Notes under the pieces: generated by a model
The model's input: the letters and a program-made list of their open reading frames with translations, nothing else
What the model was told of the DNA's origin: nothing
The model's database searches: none
Position numbers and translations under genes: made by a program
Shown here: positions 43,546 to 56,212 of the stretch, piece by piece
Layout of the letters: every line of letters begins with the position of its first letter
How positions within the stretch are numbered: position 1 is the first letter of the stretch
From: Xylogone sp. PMI_703
Lineage: Eukaryota > Ascomycota > Leotiomycetes
Assembly: GCA_021399445.1 (NCBI GenBank)
Contig: JAJTUQ010000008.1
Location: 186,001 to 250,000 of the forward strand
Direction: 5' to 3'
Length of the DNA: 64,000 bases

Positions 43546-44459
43546 CTACAACAGAAGCTCCCTAGCAAGAATCGGAAGGGAGGAACCCCACCAATGCGAT
43601 TACGGCCAAGGGAAAGATAATATGCGGCACATTTTTTCCACTGCCGGGTATACTTACACCTCCGGGATGATATGGTCAAAGAGGAACACGGTATGGCCAT
43701 TCGTTATATATACTAGGAGGGAGGTCTTATCAAAATTTCGAGGGGTCAAACCCTGACGGACTAATTGAGAAGTGGAAGCCAAATTTGTCAGCGGTCAGAA
43801 TGGTGGTCAAGTTTGCCTTAAGGACAGTAAGACTAAGCACACAATCGCAGGCGTTAATACAGGCACAGAATTCATGTTAAAGATCTCAAAAGTAGTATAA
43901 AAGAGAGACACGTTGGCCAAGTACATGTTGTGCGTAAGCATGAATCTGATCCTGTGATGTATGTCAGCTAGGTCTAGGGCCACATAGGGCCAGAGGCTAT
44001 GAGCAGCACATGGAATTAATGAAACCTAATCACATCTTGGGAATTGTATCGGTGATTGCGACCGAATCTGGATTGTGCGGTAATTAGCAACTTTCAGCCA
44101 GCACTTGTTTAGTCTTGCACATGCTCCGCGTCAAGCCGGGGGAGATTCTGATCTTACAGTTCGATTAGCCAATAATTTGAATGTATGATATTCAGCTATA
44201 TATGTATTCATGTACTAGCGAGTTCCTAATTTAAAGAGTATCAGGTGTCGGTGAACGTTCACTAGGATCCAATGACGAAAAGCGTGCACGGAGCGCGCGA
44301 TTTCATGTATGGAACAATTGGTTGAGGGCGGTCAAGGATTAAGCGTATCAAATCGTCAGCCGACAGCGTTCGCACCTCAGTTCAACCTGCATCTGCATCA
44401 CACAAGTTCCACCTCTTCCTATCATCCGATGATCATTTCTGCACAATGTACTTCTTCTA
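43546..44459. other. Gene-free spacer
   Basis: No gene, RNA or defined repeat recognised. Confidence 0.4.
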
Positions 44460-44739
44460 TTACCAACAGGTACACTCACACTTTAACAGTTAGCACACCC
44501 ACGACAGTTGTACCCCACATCAGGTAAGAAGCACTTACCGGCGAATGGAGCGTCGCACAAGTCCCTTCACAAATTACTCCCATTGTTTCCAAGTAGCAGG
44601 CCAATGGTTCCGCGAAACCGCCCAGTTCCTCACTGGATTTGCAGATTCCCTGGCAGGTATCCTTTTTGAAGGAGGCTACGGTTGTGAACAGAGTGGTAAC
44701 AGACAGGAGCAGGACTGGGACGGTGGCGAAGCGGGCCAT
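44460..44739 (-). CDS. Small cysteine-rich secreted protein, 73 aa, two exons
   Basis: Minus-strand exons 44739-44539 and 44480-44460, joined across a 58-bp intron with a GTAAGT donor, a GCTAAC branch site and a TTAAAG acceptor. The signal peptide is MARFATVPVLLLSVTTLFTT, with cleavage likely near Ser23. The mature part of about 50 residues has eight cysteines (29, 33, 48, 57, 61, 68, 70, 72) in the pattern CxxxC, C, CxxxC, CxCxC, ending CECTCW. Without splicing the frame would run on into a hydrophobic stretch with fewer cysteines. Size, secretion and cysteine density are those of candidate apoplastic effectors or defensin-like proteins. No family is recognised; the function is inferred from form only. 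The tiny 3' exon is the least certain part. Confidence 0.65.
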
Positions 44740-45218
44740 GTCTGTGTATCTTAGAGTAGACTTGTTAGGAATACAAGAGCGGTACAAGGTTATAGGTCTT
44801 GTTGTTAATGTTGAGAAATCTGGGGTTAAGAGGTTGAATATACAATCATACAATGGGGTGGAGAATGGATTTACATACCAGAGCCTAATCCCCCGACCTG
44901 CAGGATTCATTCCTGTGTGATGCTGCACAACATACTGGACGCATGCGTTGTGGCGAATGCATAAGGTAAATCTTACATACAGATTCAGAGCGAAGTCCGT
45001 GGATGGTGGCTAGACCACCCCACTTTAACTCCCGAGCCGGATCCGAAACTTCAGAAATACCGAACCATTACACAACCATCAAATGTCCATTAAGGCAAAG
45101 CAGGCTCGAGGCAGGCTACCGACCACTCCGTATAGTTTGCGGAGTTCAAGAAGACAGGGAGTCTGCATGACTGGGGCATTCGGATTACTACTACGACTAG
45201 GCCCCACAAAAATTCCCC
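44740..45218. other. Spacer
   Basis: Upstream region of the small secreted-protein gene; no other feature seen. Confidence 0.35.
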
Positions 45219-45226
45219 TATGCAAT

Positions 45227-45766
45227 CATAGATCGGAGTAGTCGGTCCAAACGGTCCAAACCGACTGAACCGACTGCAGTTTGGCAGTCAGTCCGTCAGC
45301 AGGCTGGTGCTAGTCGGCCCGTTTGGAGGTTTACAAACGGACTGCATAAACGGACTGACTGTATTTATATTTATGCACCGTTTTATGCATCATCATATTT
45401 ACAAATTATGCATTGTATTATTGATGTTTTCCATAAATATGCTTCCATATTCATCTAGAACTGTTGATCCGCACTGTAGTTTCGGTGAAAAAGCCTCTTA
45501 TTTTATCAATCAAACTGTGTAGCTTGTATTAGATACTCTATTCAATGATTCATTAAAATTTTAGCCTTTTCCTGAAACGGGTCATAGAAGAGTGGTCACG
45601 TGTCAGCTTTCAACCTTGAATCCGTACACAAAAGCAGACTAAGCAGTCCGTTCAGTCCGTTCAGTTTAGCTAGTTCAAACTGCAGTTCAGTTCAGATTTG
45701 AGAGAATTAGGCAGTCCAGTCCGTTTGGCGTCAGTTGAACGGACTGACTGAGTATTCCGATCTATG
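45227..45766. mobile_element. Non-autonomous hAT element, 540 bp
   Basis: The ends are inverted repeats starting CATAGATCGGA, and the identical 8-bp TATGCAAT flanks both sides (45219-45226 and 45767-45774). Both sub-terminal regions are packed with repeats of CGGACTGA/TCAGTCCG and GTCCAAACGG-type motifs in both orientations. There is no transposase. An 8-bp duplication with sub-terminal repeats fits a hAT-type miniature element that relies on a transposase elsewhere. Confidence 0.88.
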
Positions 45767-45774
45767 TATGCAAT

Positions 45775-46606
45775 ATCCTAGCAGTGTAATGACTTCGGGG
45801 GAATTGATTCGTTCAAGACAAACAACCATGGATTCACAGTGGTGAGGATAAAAGAAGAATATTTTTTATAGGTCTTATTACTCAGGTGCTTGAACAGGTT
45901 CACCCGGAAATAGCTGGGTTGAAAGAAAACCGAAACATCTTGAAAGTGTTCCTCTTTAGCAACAGTTTACATGTGCCGCTTTCCCGCTACCTTTGAATCA
46001 AACTTGTAGCCACATAGAAGAGAGATGGTACTTACGAATTCCGCTTAACGGCAGCACACAAGATGTACCACAGAATAGAGCACGTTTCAGCCAGCGCCGC
46101 AGGTATAGCCTCGGCTTAATTCAGAAGCAGAGCTAGTATATCACCATTTCTAGCATGGTTAGGTGGTGGTTAAACGATATCTTCCCCCATCTAAGCGCAA
46201 CCAACTATTAGTCGTAGGGCTTACGGCGGTCTGCATTAGCCTGACTCATCATTATCTGGTGTCGTGTACATCGCCGTAAGCTCGATTGGCTGGCCATTCG
46301 CCAATTCAACGACCAATTCAACTAACTACAAACTCAGTTATTAATAATTTAATCGATAGTATTCCTTATACTAAAGTCCTAGTAAAATATAAAATGAGTA
46401 ATGCTATTATTTGAGCATTGAAGCGCGCTATAAACCACAGCGGATATCAATCAGACAGTAGATTCGGGTATCCTGACCATCATCGGAAGAACATCGATCA
46501 CTTTTTCACCTTGATATCTTCGCTCTTTAAGCCTGTCGATAACCACGTAGAAGCTAAGTTTATCCCATGACAGTTAGTAGTGGATGGGTGGCCTCGTAGA
46601 GATAAC
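45775..46606. other. Spacer upstream of the regulator pseudogene
   Basis: No gene supported. Confidence 0.35.
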
Positions 46607-49034
46607 ATGTGCGACAAGGAAGGACCTATATCAGCACAGACTCGCTCTGCCTGTCTCACATGCCACCAGCGCAAGGTCAAATGCGACAAACAAGTCCCAT
46701 GCTCAGGCTGTGTGAGGTTAGGTATCGAGTGCACGCTACTCCCTCGTAGAACACGAAAAGCAAGGGCTCTTGGCAGCAGATTGTCACGCGGCACAGAGGA
46801 CCTATTACTCAGCCGGCTCAGAAAGCTAGAGGGCCTGGTGGAGGAAGTTCGAGCAAGAAAAGGGGCACAAATTGCTTATCAGGCATAAATCTCGACGAGG
46901 GAAACCCACATGTCGGCGTGCCAAACCCTAATCCTGTTCCCTTGACGGGTTGCGTTTGCGCTGGATCTCGGGAGGACAACCTGATGGCCGACGAACTTCA
47001 ACAGACACAGAGACATCACAGCCTAGGCAGGCAGACTGGAGAGCAAGGCCCAACCACGCCACAGAGGGACGAGGGACGCCTGCTGATCGATGGCGGACGT
47101 AGTCGGTACTTGAGTGACAGAGTTCGGATAACCATCGGCGAGGAGGTATACTGTTCCGTACGTTGAGAGTGAATATAATATGGTATTAATGTTACGTCAC
47201 ATAGATTGAAGACACTCGGGGGGCCCTACCCTATGATCATGCAAAAGGGCAACTCTCCAACGTAGCGCTAGAACAGCAGCTTTTCCCATCATACCAAGCC
47301 TTTGTATTCGGCCAAGGCCCATCAATCCTAGATTTACAGTCATTATATCCTCCCTTTCGATTCATATCTATCTACTGGCGACGCTACTGTGAGAATGTCG
47401 ATCCGCTAGTTAAAATCGTTCATAAACCTACCTTGGAGATGTTGATTCAGAGAACCCAAGCTAGTTGTAGCAACATGAGCAGAAGCACTGTTGCTCTGCT
47501 ATTCTCCATCTTCTTCGCAGCGGTAAACAGCATGACTCCCGAAGACACCTTGACAACATTTGAGGAGGAACAGGGTATTCTCCTGTCAAGGCTTGGGTTT
47601 GCAGTTCAACACGCCCTGGCACAAGCTCATTTCTTGATAACGAGGGAGATTGAGACACTCCAGGCCTTGACCATATATCTAATTAGTCTGCGTGCTACTC
47701 TTGAGAATTCGTCATATATCTGGCCGCTGACTGGAGTTGCACTTAGGATTGCTCAGGCCATGGAGCTTCATAGGGATGGAAACAGTTTTCCTCTTTCACC
47801 GTTCCAAACTGAGATGCGTCGTCGACTTTGGTGGCAGATCTATGAGCTTGATAATCGTGCATCACAAGACCAAGGTTTGGTCCCTTCAATCGCTGAGAGT
47901 TCAAGCGATACTCGAATACCTCTGAACATCAACGATGCTGACTTGGCTATTGATACTCTGATGAATCCCCCGGAAAGCCTTGGATGCACGGACTTGACAT
48001 TCTCCATAATTGTGTGTAGGCTGAGCTCTTCCAGCCGTGTTATACGAGATAGCAGCCAACACAGCCAGTCAAGTATTCTTAATACTCGTGTTCCAGAGAA
48101 TATCGCAATCATCCGGCGGTGTGAACAGATCGTACGTCAGCAACACTTAAACAACTGCGACAACTCCAGCCCGTTATGTTGGTTGCAGGTTTTAGTCACC
48201 AAGGTCATGGTCGCGAAAATGTGGTTAGATATATACCATCCCCTCCACTCTCCCGGTACCAACACCACCCCACTAAGCCGCGAAACCGAACGTTGTCTCT
48301 TTATCACTTGTGTTGAGATGATGGAGAATACGATCTTAGTGGAGAATGAGCCACGGTTGAGAAAGTGGGCGTGGCTGTTTCGCTCTTATATTCAATGGAA
48401 AGCTATCTTCTTTGTCCTTGTGCAGCTGTGTACTCTCCCGAGATCACTCAATACTGATCGGGCTTAGACAGCGACTCGTGCAGTGCTCCAGCGGTGGAGG
48501 GAGAAATCTCTTCGCGGTAAGAACTTGATCTTGTGGACACCTATCGAGAAATTACTGGAAAAAGTGCAACGCAAACGTCAAGACGAATCAGCTGCAGTTT
48601 TGGTGGGACCATTCCCAAATATCCCGCATGTTCCAAGCTCACAAATCATCAATTCTGCATCAGGAACTACAAGCGCAGCGCCCATCCGCAATAGCCAACA
48701 TCATCAAAACACAACGATACAGTTGGACTCAGACGCGTGCAAACTGCATCAACGCTATGTGACACCAACAGCACCAGATCCTATTGATGTAACCGCGAGT
48801 ATAATGGGCACTCTTCAGATCCCATCTGGGAACCCTCCCCGCTGCGACTCAACGTGGAGTACACATGATTCATTGTTCTCAGACTTTAGCTGCTATTCAG
48901 AGGAAAATTACGGCTGGGCAACATGGCAAGGCATGTCCAATGAATCATTTGAGGAGGCCGTACAGAACGGGGCGCAGCCAGACCCCATAGACTATACAAT
49001 ATTTGATATTCACGGGAATAGGAGCCTGTGGTAA
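46607..49034 (+). pseudogene. Zn2Cys6 transcription factor with frameshift and nonsense codon
   Basis: The ATG at 46607 starts a zinc cluster [20 protein letters not shown] with Cys16, 19, 26, 32, 35 and 42. The frame ends at 46886-46888 (IAYQA), while the family-like continuation [15 protein letters not shown] begins one base out of frame near 46880. An intron at 47146-47204 then leads into a long fungal-specific transcription factor domain (SLYPPFRFISIYWRRYC, LTGVALRIAQAMELHRDG, MRRRLWWQIYELDNRAS). An in-frame TAG at 48465-48467 interrupts it, after which TRAVLQRWREKSLRGKNLIL continues for about 185 codons to 49034. The TAG could come from TGG or CAG. Two lesions make a pseudogene likely; a missed intron at the first lesion is possible but none with good borders was found. 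Confidence 0.75.
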
Positions 49035-50746
49035 GGATGGTGGGCTTTGGCATTTGAATCACGCAGAACTTACAGCATGTAAGGGCAATCGTGTTATTCG
49101 ATGCAAAGGCTTCTATACTGTATAGCTCTGTAACTTTGGTATCTAAGAATCGAATATCCTATAGTCTATTAATTGATCATTACTAAAAGTCTTAGGACAT
49201 GTTGGTGTTATCTCGCATTTCCTTCAATAACTCTCGATTCATACGTGTGTCATATAGGACGCAATTAGAGCGAGTGATAGGAACTCCAGAAGCTTGGTTC
49301 CCTTCAGGCAGACTAAAATTGTAAAACACGCGCAGGGGCGAACATTGGGAGGCGGGTAGTAGGCCTTGGGAATAGATCAGGTGGTAAAAGCGCCGTTCAC
49401 TTCCTAGTTGTTAACATCGATGGGATAATTTTCGCGATTATGATGTGGAAGATCAAAAGAGAAGGATGAGGCCCCCTAAACATCTAGATAGGTGTACGTC
49501 AATGTTGACCCCAGATATGAATGAATAACCGCTTGTTTCGCCTTCCAGCTCTCAAAAGGCGTCAGGAAGTGGCTGTTGCTTTCAGTGATATCTCAGCCCG
49601 CTACAGGTCGTCATTCAAATTCATGCACACATAATCTCGTTTCAAATACCTTCGGTTCTCCATCTTTCTAGCTCACGACTACGACTTTGTCGAACACTTA
49701 GGCTGGCTGTCAAGTTGTGAAGCTGTGAACAGATTTATCCTGTCTCTTGTTGAAACCACGCTAATTATCACGAGGTAAAACGACAATATCAGAATCAATC
49801 ACTTCCGGGTCATAGTAGTTACCTAAAGTGACTCCTTAATAATATTGTAAATTATATCAGGCTTAATACCATTACGCTTTTATTCTCCCAAGTGCCATCC
49901 TTCTCTGTATCCAGGGCAAAATATCTATCCATTCAGGGCCGGCTCGCCTGAGCCAAAATTTATACTGTGATTATTCATGCTAAGACGCCGATCAACGCAT
50001 CTAGATATCCGGCGACGACGCTAAAAAAAAGGGGCAATTTTTTGGCCTCCCGGGGGCCGAGGGTATGAAGGTGAGCGAATGGCGTTCTGTATTAAAGGGT
50101 TGCGACAACACAACTTTCAAGAGAAAGGACCGAAATGGTTCCGGAGGAATATAGGCAACGTGTATTTTGGGCTTTTGCACCCATTGGCACGTTGCGCTAT
50201 TTATTATCTCCGGACTTTTGGGTAAACTCAACATACAACAATGACCCAGCCACCCCAGAACAAGATGTTTATGCCAACTTGGCCACCAAAGATCTTTGCA
50301 CTAACCCCTTTTGAACTCTCGAAGTTGCACCTTAGAAGTCAGCTTCACGCCCTCTTCCCGAGCCGCCGAAATACTGTTGTAACTAAAGCGCCACGGTGGG
50401 CCCCGGCAAATGATGCCCCAGCGCTTACGGAGCCTAGAGAATTGCATGGACCTAGCGCCTGGGCGTGAGCATAGTCGCATCTTACCATTACCTCTGAATT
50501 GCAGCTAGTTGCGAATGTACTGTAACGCTAGTTACAGTTACGATTACATGATTATGCATTTATGACGCTACTGTTGAGAAAACCACAACCGCAAGTTCCG
50601 GTTCCGAATGCGCTACTGATATCCGTATCTGTTGTGATATTCGTAAAGGGTCCGATCATTATCTCCCTTCTACCTTTATACAAAATTCAAGCTCTTTCCC
50701 AATTCTTCTCCTTCTCGCGGGTAATTGACCTAATACAAGACGCAAA
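49035..50746. other. Intergenic region
   Basis: No gene is supported. A plus frame at 50241-50468 lacks known motifs. The last few hundred bases presumably carry the transporter promoter. Confidence 0.4.
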
Positions 50747-52415
50747 ATGGCTTTCCAACAGATAGATGTCGATCACGACAGCGATGCACCTGCGTTTGAA
50801 TCCCCCGAGATGTCAGAGAGGTCACTACCATCATATGCTGTTGAAAATAGCATGACAGACTTAGGTATCAGAGAGTATGACACTGACGAACGCATCGACG
50901 CAAATGGTGACATCATAGGTCTGGACGAGGAGAAAGACCTCCAAAGCGAGGAGCTGGAGAGGGAGGTTGATCGGAATTTGGTTGGGTGGAACGGTCCTGA
51001 CGACCCGGAGAATCCAATGAACTGGAGTCGACCTCGCCAATGGGTAGTGACTCTGTTGATGAGCCTTATCACGGTGTGTATCACCTTCGCCAGCAGCGTC
51101 TTCAGTACGGCAACAGGGGCAACCGCTCGAGAATTCGAAGTCTCTGATGAGGTTGCCACTCTAGGTACATCTTTATACGTAGCAGTAAGTTAGTTGCGTT
51201 CCTGGGCTTCCACACACGGCTGACGAATAGTAGGGCTTTGGTCTCGGTCCCTTCATATGGGGCCCTACATCAGAGTTGTTCGGTCGCAAAGCACCGCTCT
51301 TCGTGGGCTTTACAATATTTTGCATTTTTCAAGTACCACTGGCTGTAGCTCAAAACCTTCAGACGATCATGCTCTCTCGTTTCCTGGCAGGTTTCTTTGG
51401 TGCGGCGCCCCTTGCCGTGTTGGGCGGCGCAATGGCAGATTTCTGGAAACCCATCGATAGAGGGGTCGCCATTACATTCTTCTGCGCTGCGACATTTGTT
51501 GGGCCTGTTGCTGGGCCAGTGGCTGGAGGCTTCATCACGGAGTCCTCTTTAGGCTGGCGCTGGATAGCTTGGATCACATTGATTATGAGCAGCTCTGCCG
51601 CCGTTGTAGGCCTGGTCCTCATCCCGGAAACCTACGAAGCCAAGTTACTACGGAACCGTGCGGAAAATTTGCGATTCGAGACGAAGAACTGGGCTCTTCA
51701 CTCCAAGGCTGAAGAGAAAAGAGTGGATCTGAAAACCATTATTACCACGTATATGATCCGGCCGTTCATTATGATGGTCAGGGAACCTATCCTGACTCTT
51801 ATATCGATATATTTAGCTCTGGTTTATGGTCTCCTCTATCTGTTCTTAGAGGCATATCCTATTTCTTTCCAACAAGAACGCCACTGGAGTCAAGGTATTG
51901 GGGCTTTGCCATTCCTCGCCATTCTCATCGGTATCATTCTGGGGTCTCTCCTAGTCATCATTGACACGAAGACGTATTTCGCCCGAAATTTCAAGAAACA
52001 CGGGCACGTTGTTCCGGAAACTCGGCTTCCGTCGATGATGTTTGGAGCCGTCGTATTACCCATAGGGCTGTTCTGGTTTGCATGGACCTCAAACCCAGTT
52101 ATATCCTGGGTTCCTCAAACGATAGCTGGAATTCCCATTGGTATGGGCATCTTCATGATTTTCTTACAAGGACTGAATTACGTCATCGATGTCTACAAAT
52201 GGAATGCCAACAGCGCTCTAGCCTCAAATATCTTCCTCAGGTCTGCTGCCGGTGCTGGCTTTCCGCTGTTTGCATCTGGCATGTTCCATAACTTGGGTGT
52301 GCCCTGGGCAACTAGCCTCCTAGGATTTATGTCTCTCGCTCTAGTGCCTGTACCGTTCTGTTTTTACCTCTGGGGAATGAAGATTCGCGCAATGAGCAAG
52401 TATGGTGTGGAGTAG
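50747..52415 (+). CDS. MFS drug/polyamine transporter (DHA1-like), two exons
   Basis: Exons 50747-51184 and 51234-52415 with a 49-bp intron (GTAAGT ... CTGAC ... TAG) give 539 residues and 12 predicted membrane helices. A long acidic cytoplasmic head of about 85 residues ends in the family block VGWNGPDDPENPMNWSRPRQ. Motif A is ELFGRKAPLFVG, and the antiporter motif C is FVGPVAGPVAGGF; WRWIAW follows. These features place it with proton-coupled DHA1 exporters of the FLR1/TPO group in the plasma membrane, exporting drugs, polyamines or toxic metabolites. The substrate is unknown. The gene is intact. Confidence 0.92.
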
Positions 52416-53308
52416 ATAAAGAGCTTTCTAAGGAAGGCGTCGGTTATTATAGTGGATTGGCATGCTATGATACCTTCGTCTTCAACGACATAACAAGAGT
52501 TGTAGCTTCAACAGAACAGAATAATTTTAGAGACTAGATATCATTTCGAAAACTTTAGAAGTAATAGGCTGAGGGAAGAATATCGTTACCATGATATTTG
52601 AAGAGCTTCAGATATTGCCGTTTTGTTACAAACCTCGCTAAAGCCGAGCCTTTCAGGGTACAGGAGCCTAAACATGTAGTTCCTTCAGTTGGTCCCCCTC
52701 GGAAAACATTAAACAATTATTGTCTGATAGATTCGATTTTGATTGGCCGCGTCGCGTTCATTTAGCCCAAGGTGTAGCCATTAGAGCCTCAATTCCGGAT
52801 ACACCATGAAGTTGGACACGCGACAGAGTTCCGAGCGACGCCGTGCTGCAATGACCCAGGTTCAATATGGATGCCCGCAAGTGCGCCCCTTTCCCCACTG
52901 CAATGTCCGTGTCTACCAGTCCCTGTTTCTCCTTACTGGATTTTATCTCCAGAAAAACGTAGCGTTAGGCGAAGAGCCTATCAAATTATTTCTGGCTTTC
53001 CTTGAATTTGTGTTTGTTTTGTTTTGCTGCGATGTAGAATGAAGAGGTTATTGAATTTTACTATAACTGAAGCAAAGGACAATACAAAATGCTTTGGGGG
53101 CCATTGCGACGTTTTGATGAAGATCCCAAGACTTCCGTTTCTTTAGAGCCGTTGCTGAGCTACATGTACCTTTGTACATTCCGACGTTATTTCCGACGCC
53201 ATACTTTTTTGTTGACAGCAATTACCACCCATTCTCGGTGTTTATTATATGGGTATCATTATCTACGGTTCTGACGAGTCCTAGGGAGGCGCGTCCGCTC
53301 TCCAAAGG
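52416..53308. other. Spacer, may contain lost 5' part of the GT90 relic
   Basis: Short plus-strand frames (52806-53042, 53089-53274) are not recognisable. Degraded N-terminal sequence of the downstream GT90 pseudogene is expected here but could not be read. Confidence 0.3.
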
Positions 53309-54327
53309 GCATTTGATGGGAATTGGAACTTCACAAGACATGCTCGGAACTGGCTAATGAACGACGATCTCGCATTCATAGGTCTGTTCAAAGAGATTGA
53401 TCGAGTAGTGGAGTTGCGAAAATTTCATTACCTCACTCTCAAAGAGATGGATGCAATCAGCCCAATCAGGGGTTGCAATCGTGTTATGATCTATGATAAT
53501 CAGGTATGATGGCCATTCTTGAGGGGAGTACAAGATATACTTTAAGTTAACAAATAAGATTTACATAATCGGTGCAGATGAAATGTCAACACTTGCAACC
53601 AAGTAAATCTCCATCCGTTTACATCGAATGATCTTCACCTCGTCTTACCCTTCACCGAACATCGAATTCACGTTCAACTCAAATGACATCGATTCCCCTG
53701 GCAATCCGACATGGGCATATTCACACCAAGGAGAAGACCTGGAACTGTGGCTGATGCCAGACTTCGGGAACTGGTCCTGACCAAATTGGCTCATCCGCCG
53801 ATGTGCAGATGAAAAGCAACTGCAATGGATAAACAGATAGGTCGCGTAAATCAATGAACTGGTATGGCGGAGGGGCAGTGAGGGGTCTATAGTTCGAGAG
53901 CAACTGTTGGAAGCGTCAACCGGAAGAGACTGGCCAGACGTGAAGATTTCCCAACTGGGGGGGACGAAGCGGAAGGGAAGAGCCACAGTATTTTTCGATG
54001 GACGAGCGTTACAAGTATAAATTCGTGGCACATACTGAAGGAGTTTCATACTCAGCTGAGCTGCGCAACCTCCAAACTGCAAGAGTGTTGTGGGGGCCCA
54101 TAAACTCAAATGGGATTCAGCACCATAATCGTATAATAGTGTCTGAGGGACCTGCGTAGAATTTCATCCAGGTGGGGGCGGAATTTTCCGGATGGGATGA
54201 AACCTTGGAGGAGTTAATAGAGAATGATGAGCTGGCGGAGAGCATTGCGGAAAATAATGTTAAGATATTCCGTGAGCGGTACTTAACGCCCTCTGCAGAA
54301 ACCTGCTATTGGAGGAAATCAATATGA
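53309..54327 (+). pseudogene. GT90/CAP10-type glycosyltransferase, broken
   Basis: Remains of a CAP10-domain (Glyco_transf_90) protein, a Golgi-type xylosyl/glucosyl transferase family. Blocks in order are AFDGNWNFTRHARNWLMNDD, LKEMDAISPIRGCNRVMIYD, then (after a probable intron) PNIEFTFNSNDIDSPGNP, ELWLMPDFGNWS, INELVWRRGS, RDWPDVKISQLGG, MDERYKYKFVAHTEGVSYSA, LRNLQTARVLW, and ENDELAESIAENNVKIFRER. In-frame stops are TGA at 53778-53780 (family residue Trp), TAG at 53838, TAA at 53847 and TAG at 54157. A shift in the G run near 53957 separates two of the blocks. Several stops can be explained by C-to-T or G-to-A change. It faces the GT31 relic at 54899-56212. Confidence 0.85.
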
Positions 54328-54898
54328 GCTAGGGGACGGTGAGCTTTGAGCCAGAGTTCTATACTCGTGGGACAGGTAAGGAGATGTAGTGGAGGGGCTT
54401 GCCGGTGGAATCGTCCTTTCTATTGAGGGAAATGAACTGGGACTACCACTAGATATACTATCGGTAGATTTTTGGGTATGTTCTTACGGCCGTTTTGGTG
54501 GGCATTTTATACAAAACTATACCAAGGCGCATAATACACTATTGCTATACTCAAATCAGAAGTTGCCGATATAATTTCACTTTGATAGCCCTGTAACAAC
54601 CATCGGCCAGTACACGGTCCTCGAGCAGAGATTCATGGTTGGTGAAGCTCGGTCGGTCCCCTTGAATGAATGAATACGACTCGGATCAGGACTACCGCAT
54701 GGCTGTTGGCCACAAGTCAGTGGGGGTTGGAGAGTATTAGCAACGCTTCACTTGAAACGCGTGGGCGATGAAATTATTAAAAAAGAAATTCCCGCCATTT
54801 TTTGACGATTGTAGCAGTATTCCAGATTGCACAAAATAACGTGTGTTAATGTCGAAGAAGTGATAAGCAGATAACGATGAGTAGAGGTTCCAGTGCTA

Positions 54899-56212
54899 CT
54901 ACACCTCCTGCCAATTAAAAACCATAACCGTGGCTCGCTCCCCTTCAGCCTCACGTAAATATACTTGCCGAACTAGATGGCCCGCCGATTCATCACCATC
55001 ATTCACGACAAACGAATTCAATAACTTGTTGTTCTTCTTTTCATCCAGTCCGGGTCTGACAGGTGCTAGGCTGTTCAGGACGTTGATTTCGTCGGCCCAT
55101 GTCTCCTCCACTAGTTCTAAAGATCTTCTCGACCTTTTCTCCTCCAACCCCTGTCCATAGCATCCATTTCTTCTTGCCTGTAAGACGACCTTTAGGATAC
55201 TGGGTGATGGAGAATCTACTCGTCGGAAGCATGTCTTCAGGGAAATTGCCATCTTTGTAAGAAACAATCGTCGCAGATATCAGCCACCAGGTGCATCTTC
55301 TCCATTTCCAGACGTCCCTTCCAGTGATGTAAGGAGAGCATTTCCCTTCCCGATTCGTAGAATTCAGACAGATCGCCATGCATATCGACTTGGTGAAGTG
55401 CGGGTATATGCTCGAGTTTCACCTTTGAACAGCGATACACGCAATCCATGATTGTTACATCTCCAGCAGTTGTCCGCGGGTGTTCCTTGCACTCATCATT
55501 ATGCCCATCGATAATCTTCGCCATTGGTAAGGAGAGAGTGATGCTGGACCCTCCGAACCCCATCAAACCATAATGGTTGACGGCTCACCAGTCCTTGGAT
55601 AAGGAGCCAATGTGATGCAGTTTGGAGAGGTCATGTCTTGATAGCAAGGTTTATAGATTATTCATTGATGGGAAGAAACTGTCATCATCTATCGTAACGA
55701 TCCATACAGTATCAACATTCCTACTCTACACAAGACTCGTACCAGTGAGACGTAGCGCTGCTCGAAAGAATCAATCCCCCGAACTGAGTGCATAATGGTG
55801 ACATTCATTCCTTGTTCGAGAAATTTCTTCTGTAGAGCTTCCATATCGGTATCACTTGCAGGTACCTCAATGTCGTCGACGTTGCCCTGAATCACAATGG
55901 CGTAGAGCCGAGCGTTAGTGTGACGGAGCCATCGCACAGCACTTCACTGTATCCTGAAGATGCCCGATCGTGGTTTGCAGCCCAAAGATGATGTTTGAGG
56001 CATCGGCCGAGGGTCGCCATCCACGCGCTACATCGACATTGGAGGACGTGTACCAGTTTCGATTCCGCAATGTTGACACTTGACAGTCGTAAAGTCACTG
56101 AGTACTCGCGAGTCCGTAATCGATGCTCTTTTAAGCTCGACATCTGATTCACATAGATGTTTCGAGAGGCATATTGTATGCGGGGGGTGAATTGGTATGC
56201 TCTAACTATCAT
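54899..56212 (-). pseudogene. GT31-like fungal glycosyltransferase, broken
   Basis: Minus-strand relic of the fungal fringe-like GT31 family. Blocks in order are VRWLRHTNARLYAIVIQGNV, RYVSLVRVL, TVWIVTIDDDSFFPSMNN (the DxD metal-binding motif is kept), AVNHYGLMGFGGSSITLSLP, TTAGDVTIMDCVYR, LHQVDMHGDLSEFYESGRE, EKMHLVADICDDCFLQRW and, in two other frames, ITQYPKG and VRPGLDEKKNN with VRQVYLREAEGE. In-frame stops are TAA at 55653-55651 and TGA at 55587-55585 (the latter from TGG), and there are at least two frameshifts. The N-terminal anchor is not readable. Like the GT90 relic, it is clearly dead. Confidence 0.85.

Noticed and set aside
50241..50468. Small plus-strand gene upstream of the transporter
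   Set aside because: 75 codons with no motif, splice signals or signal peptide; likely chance.
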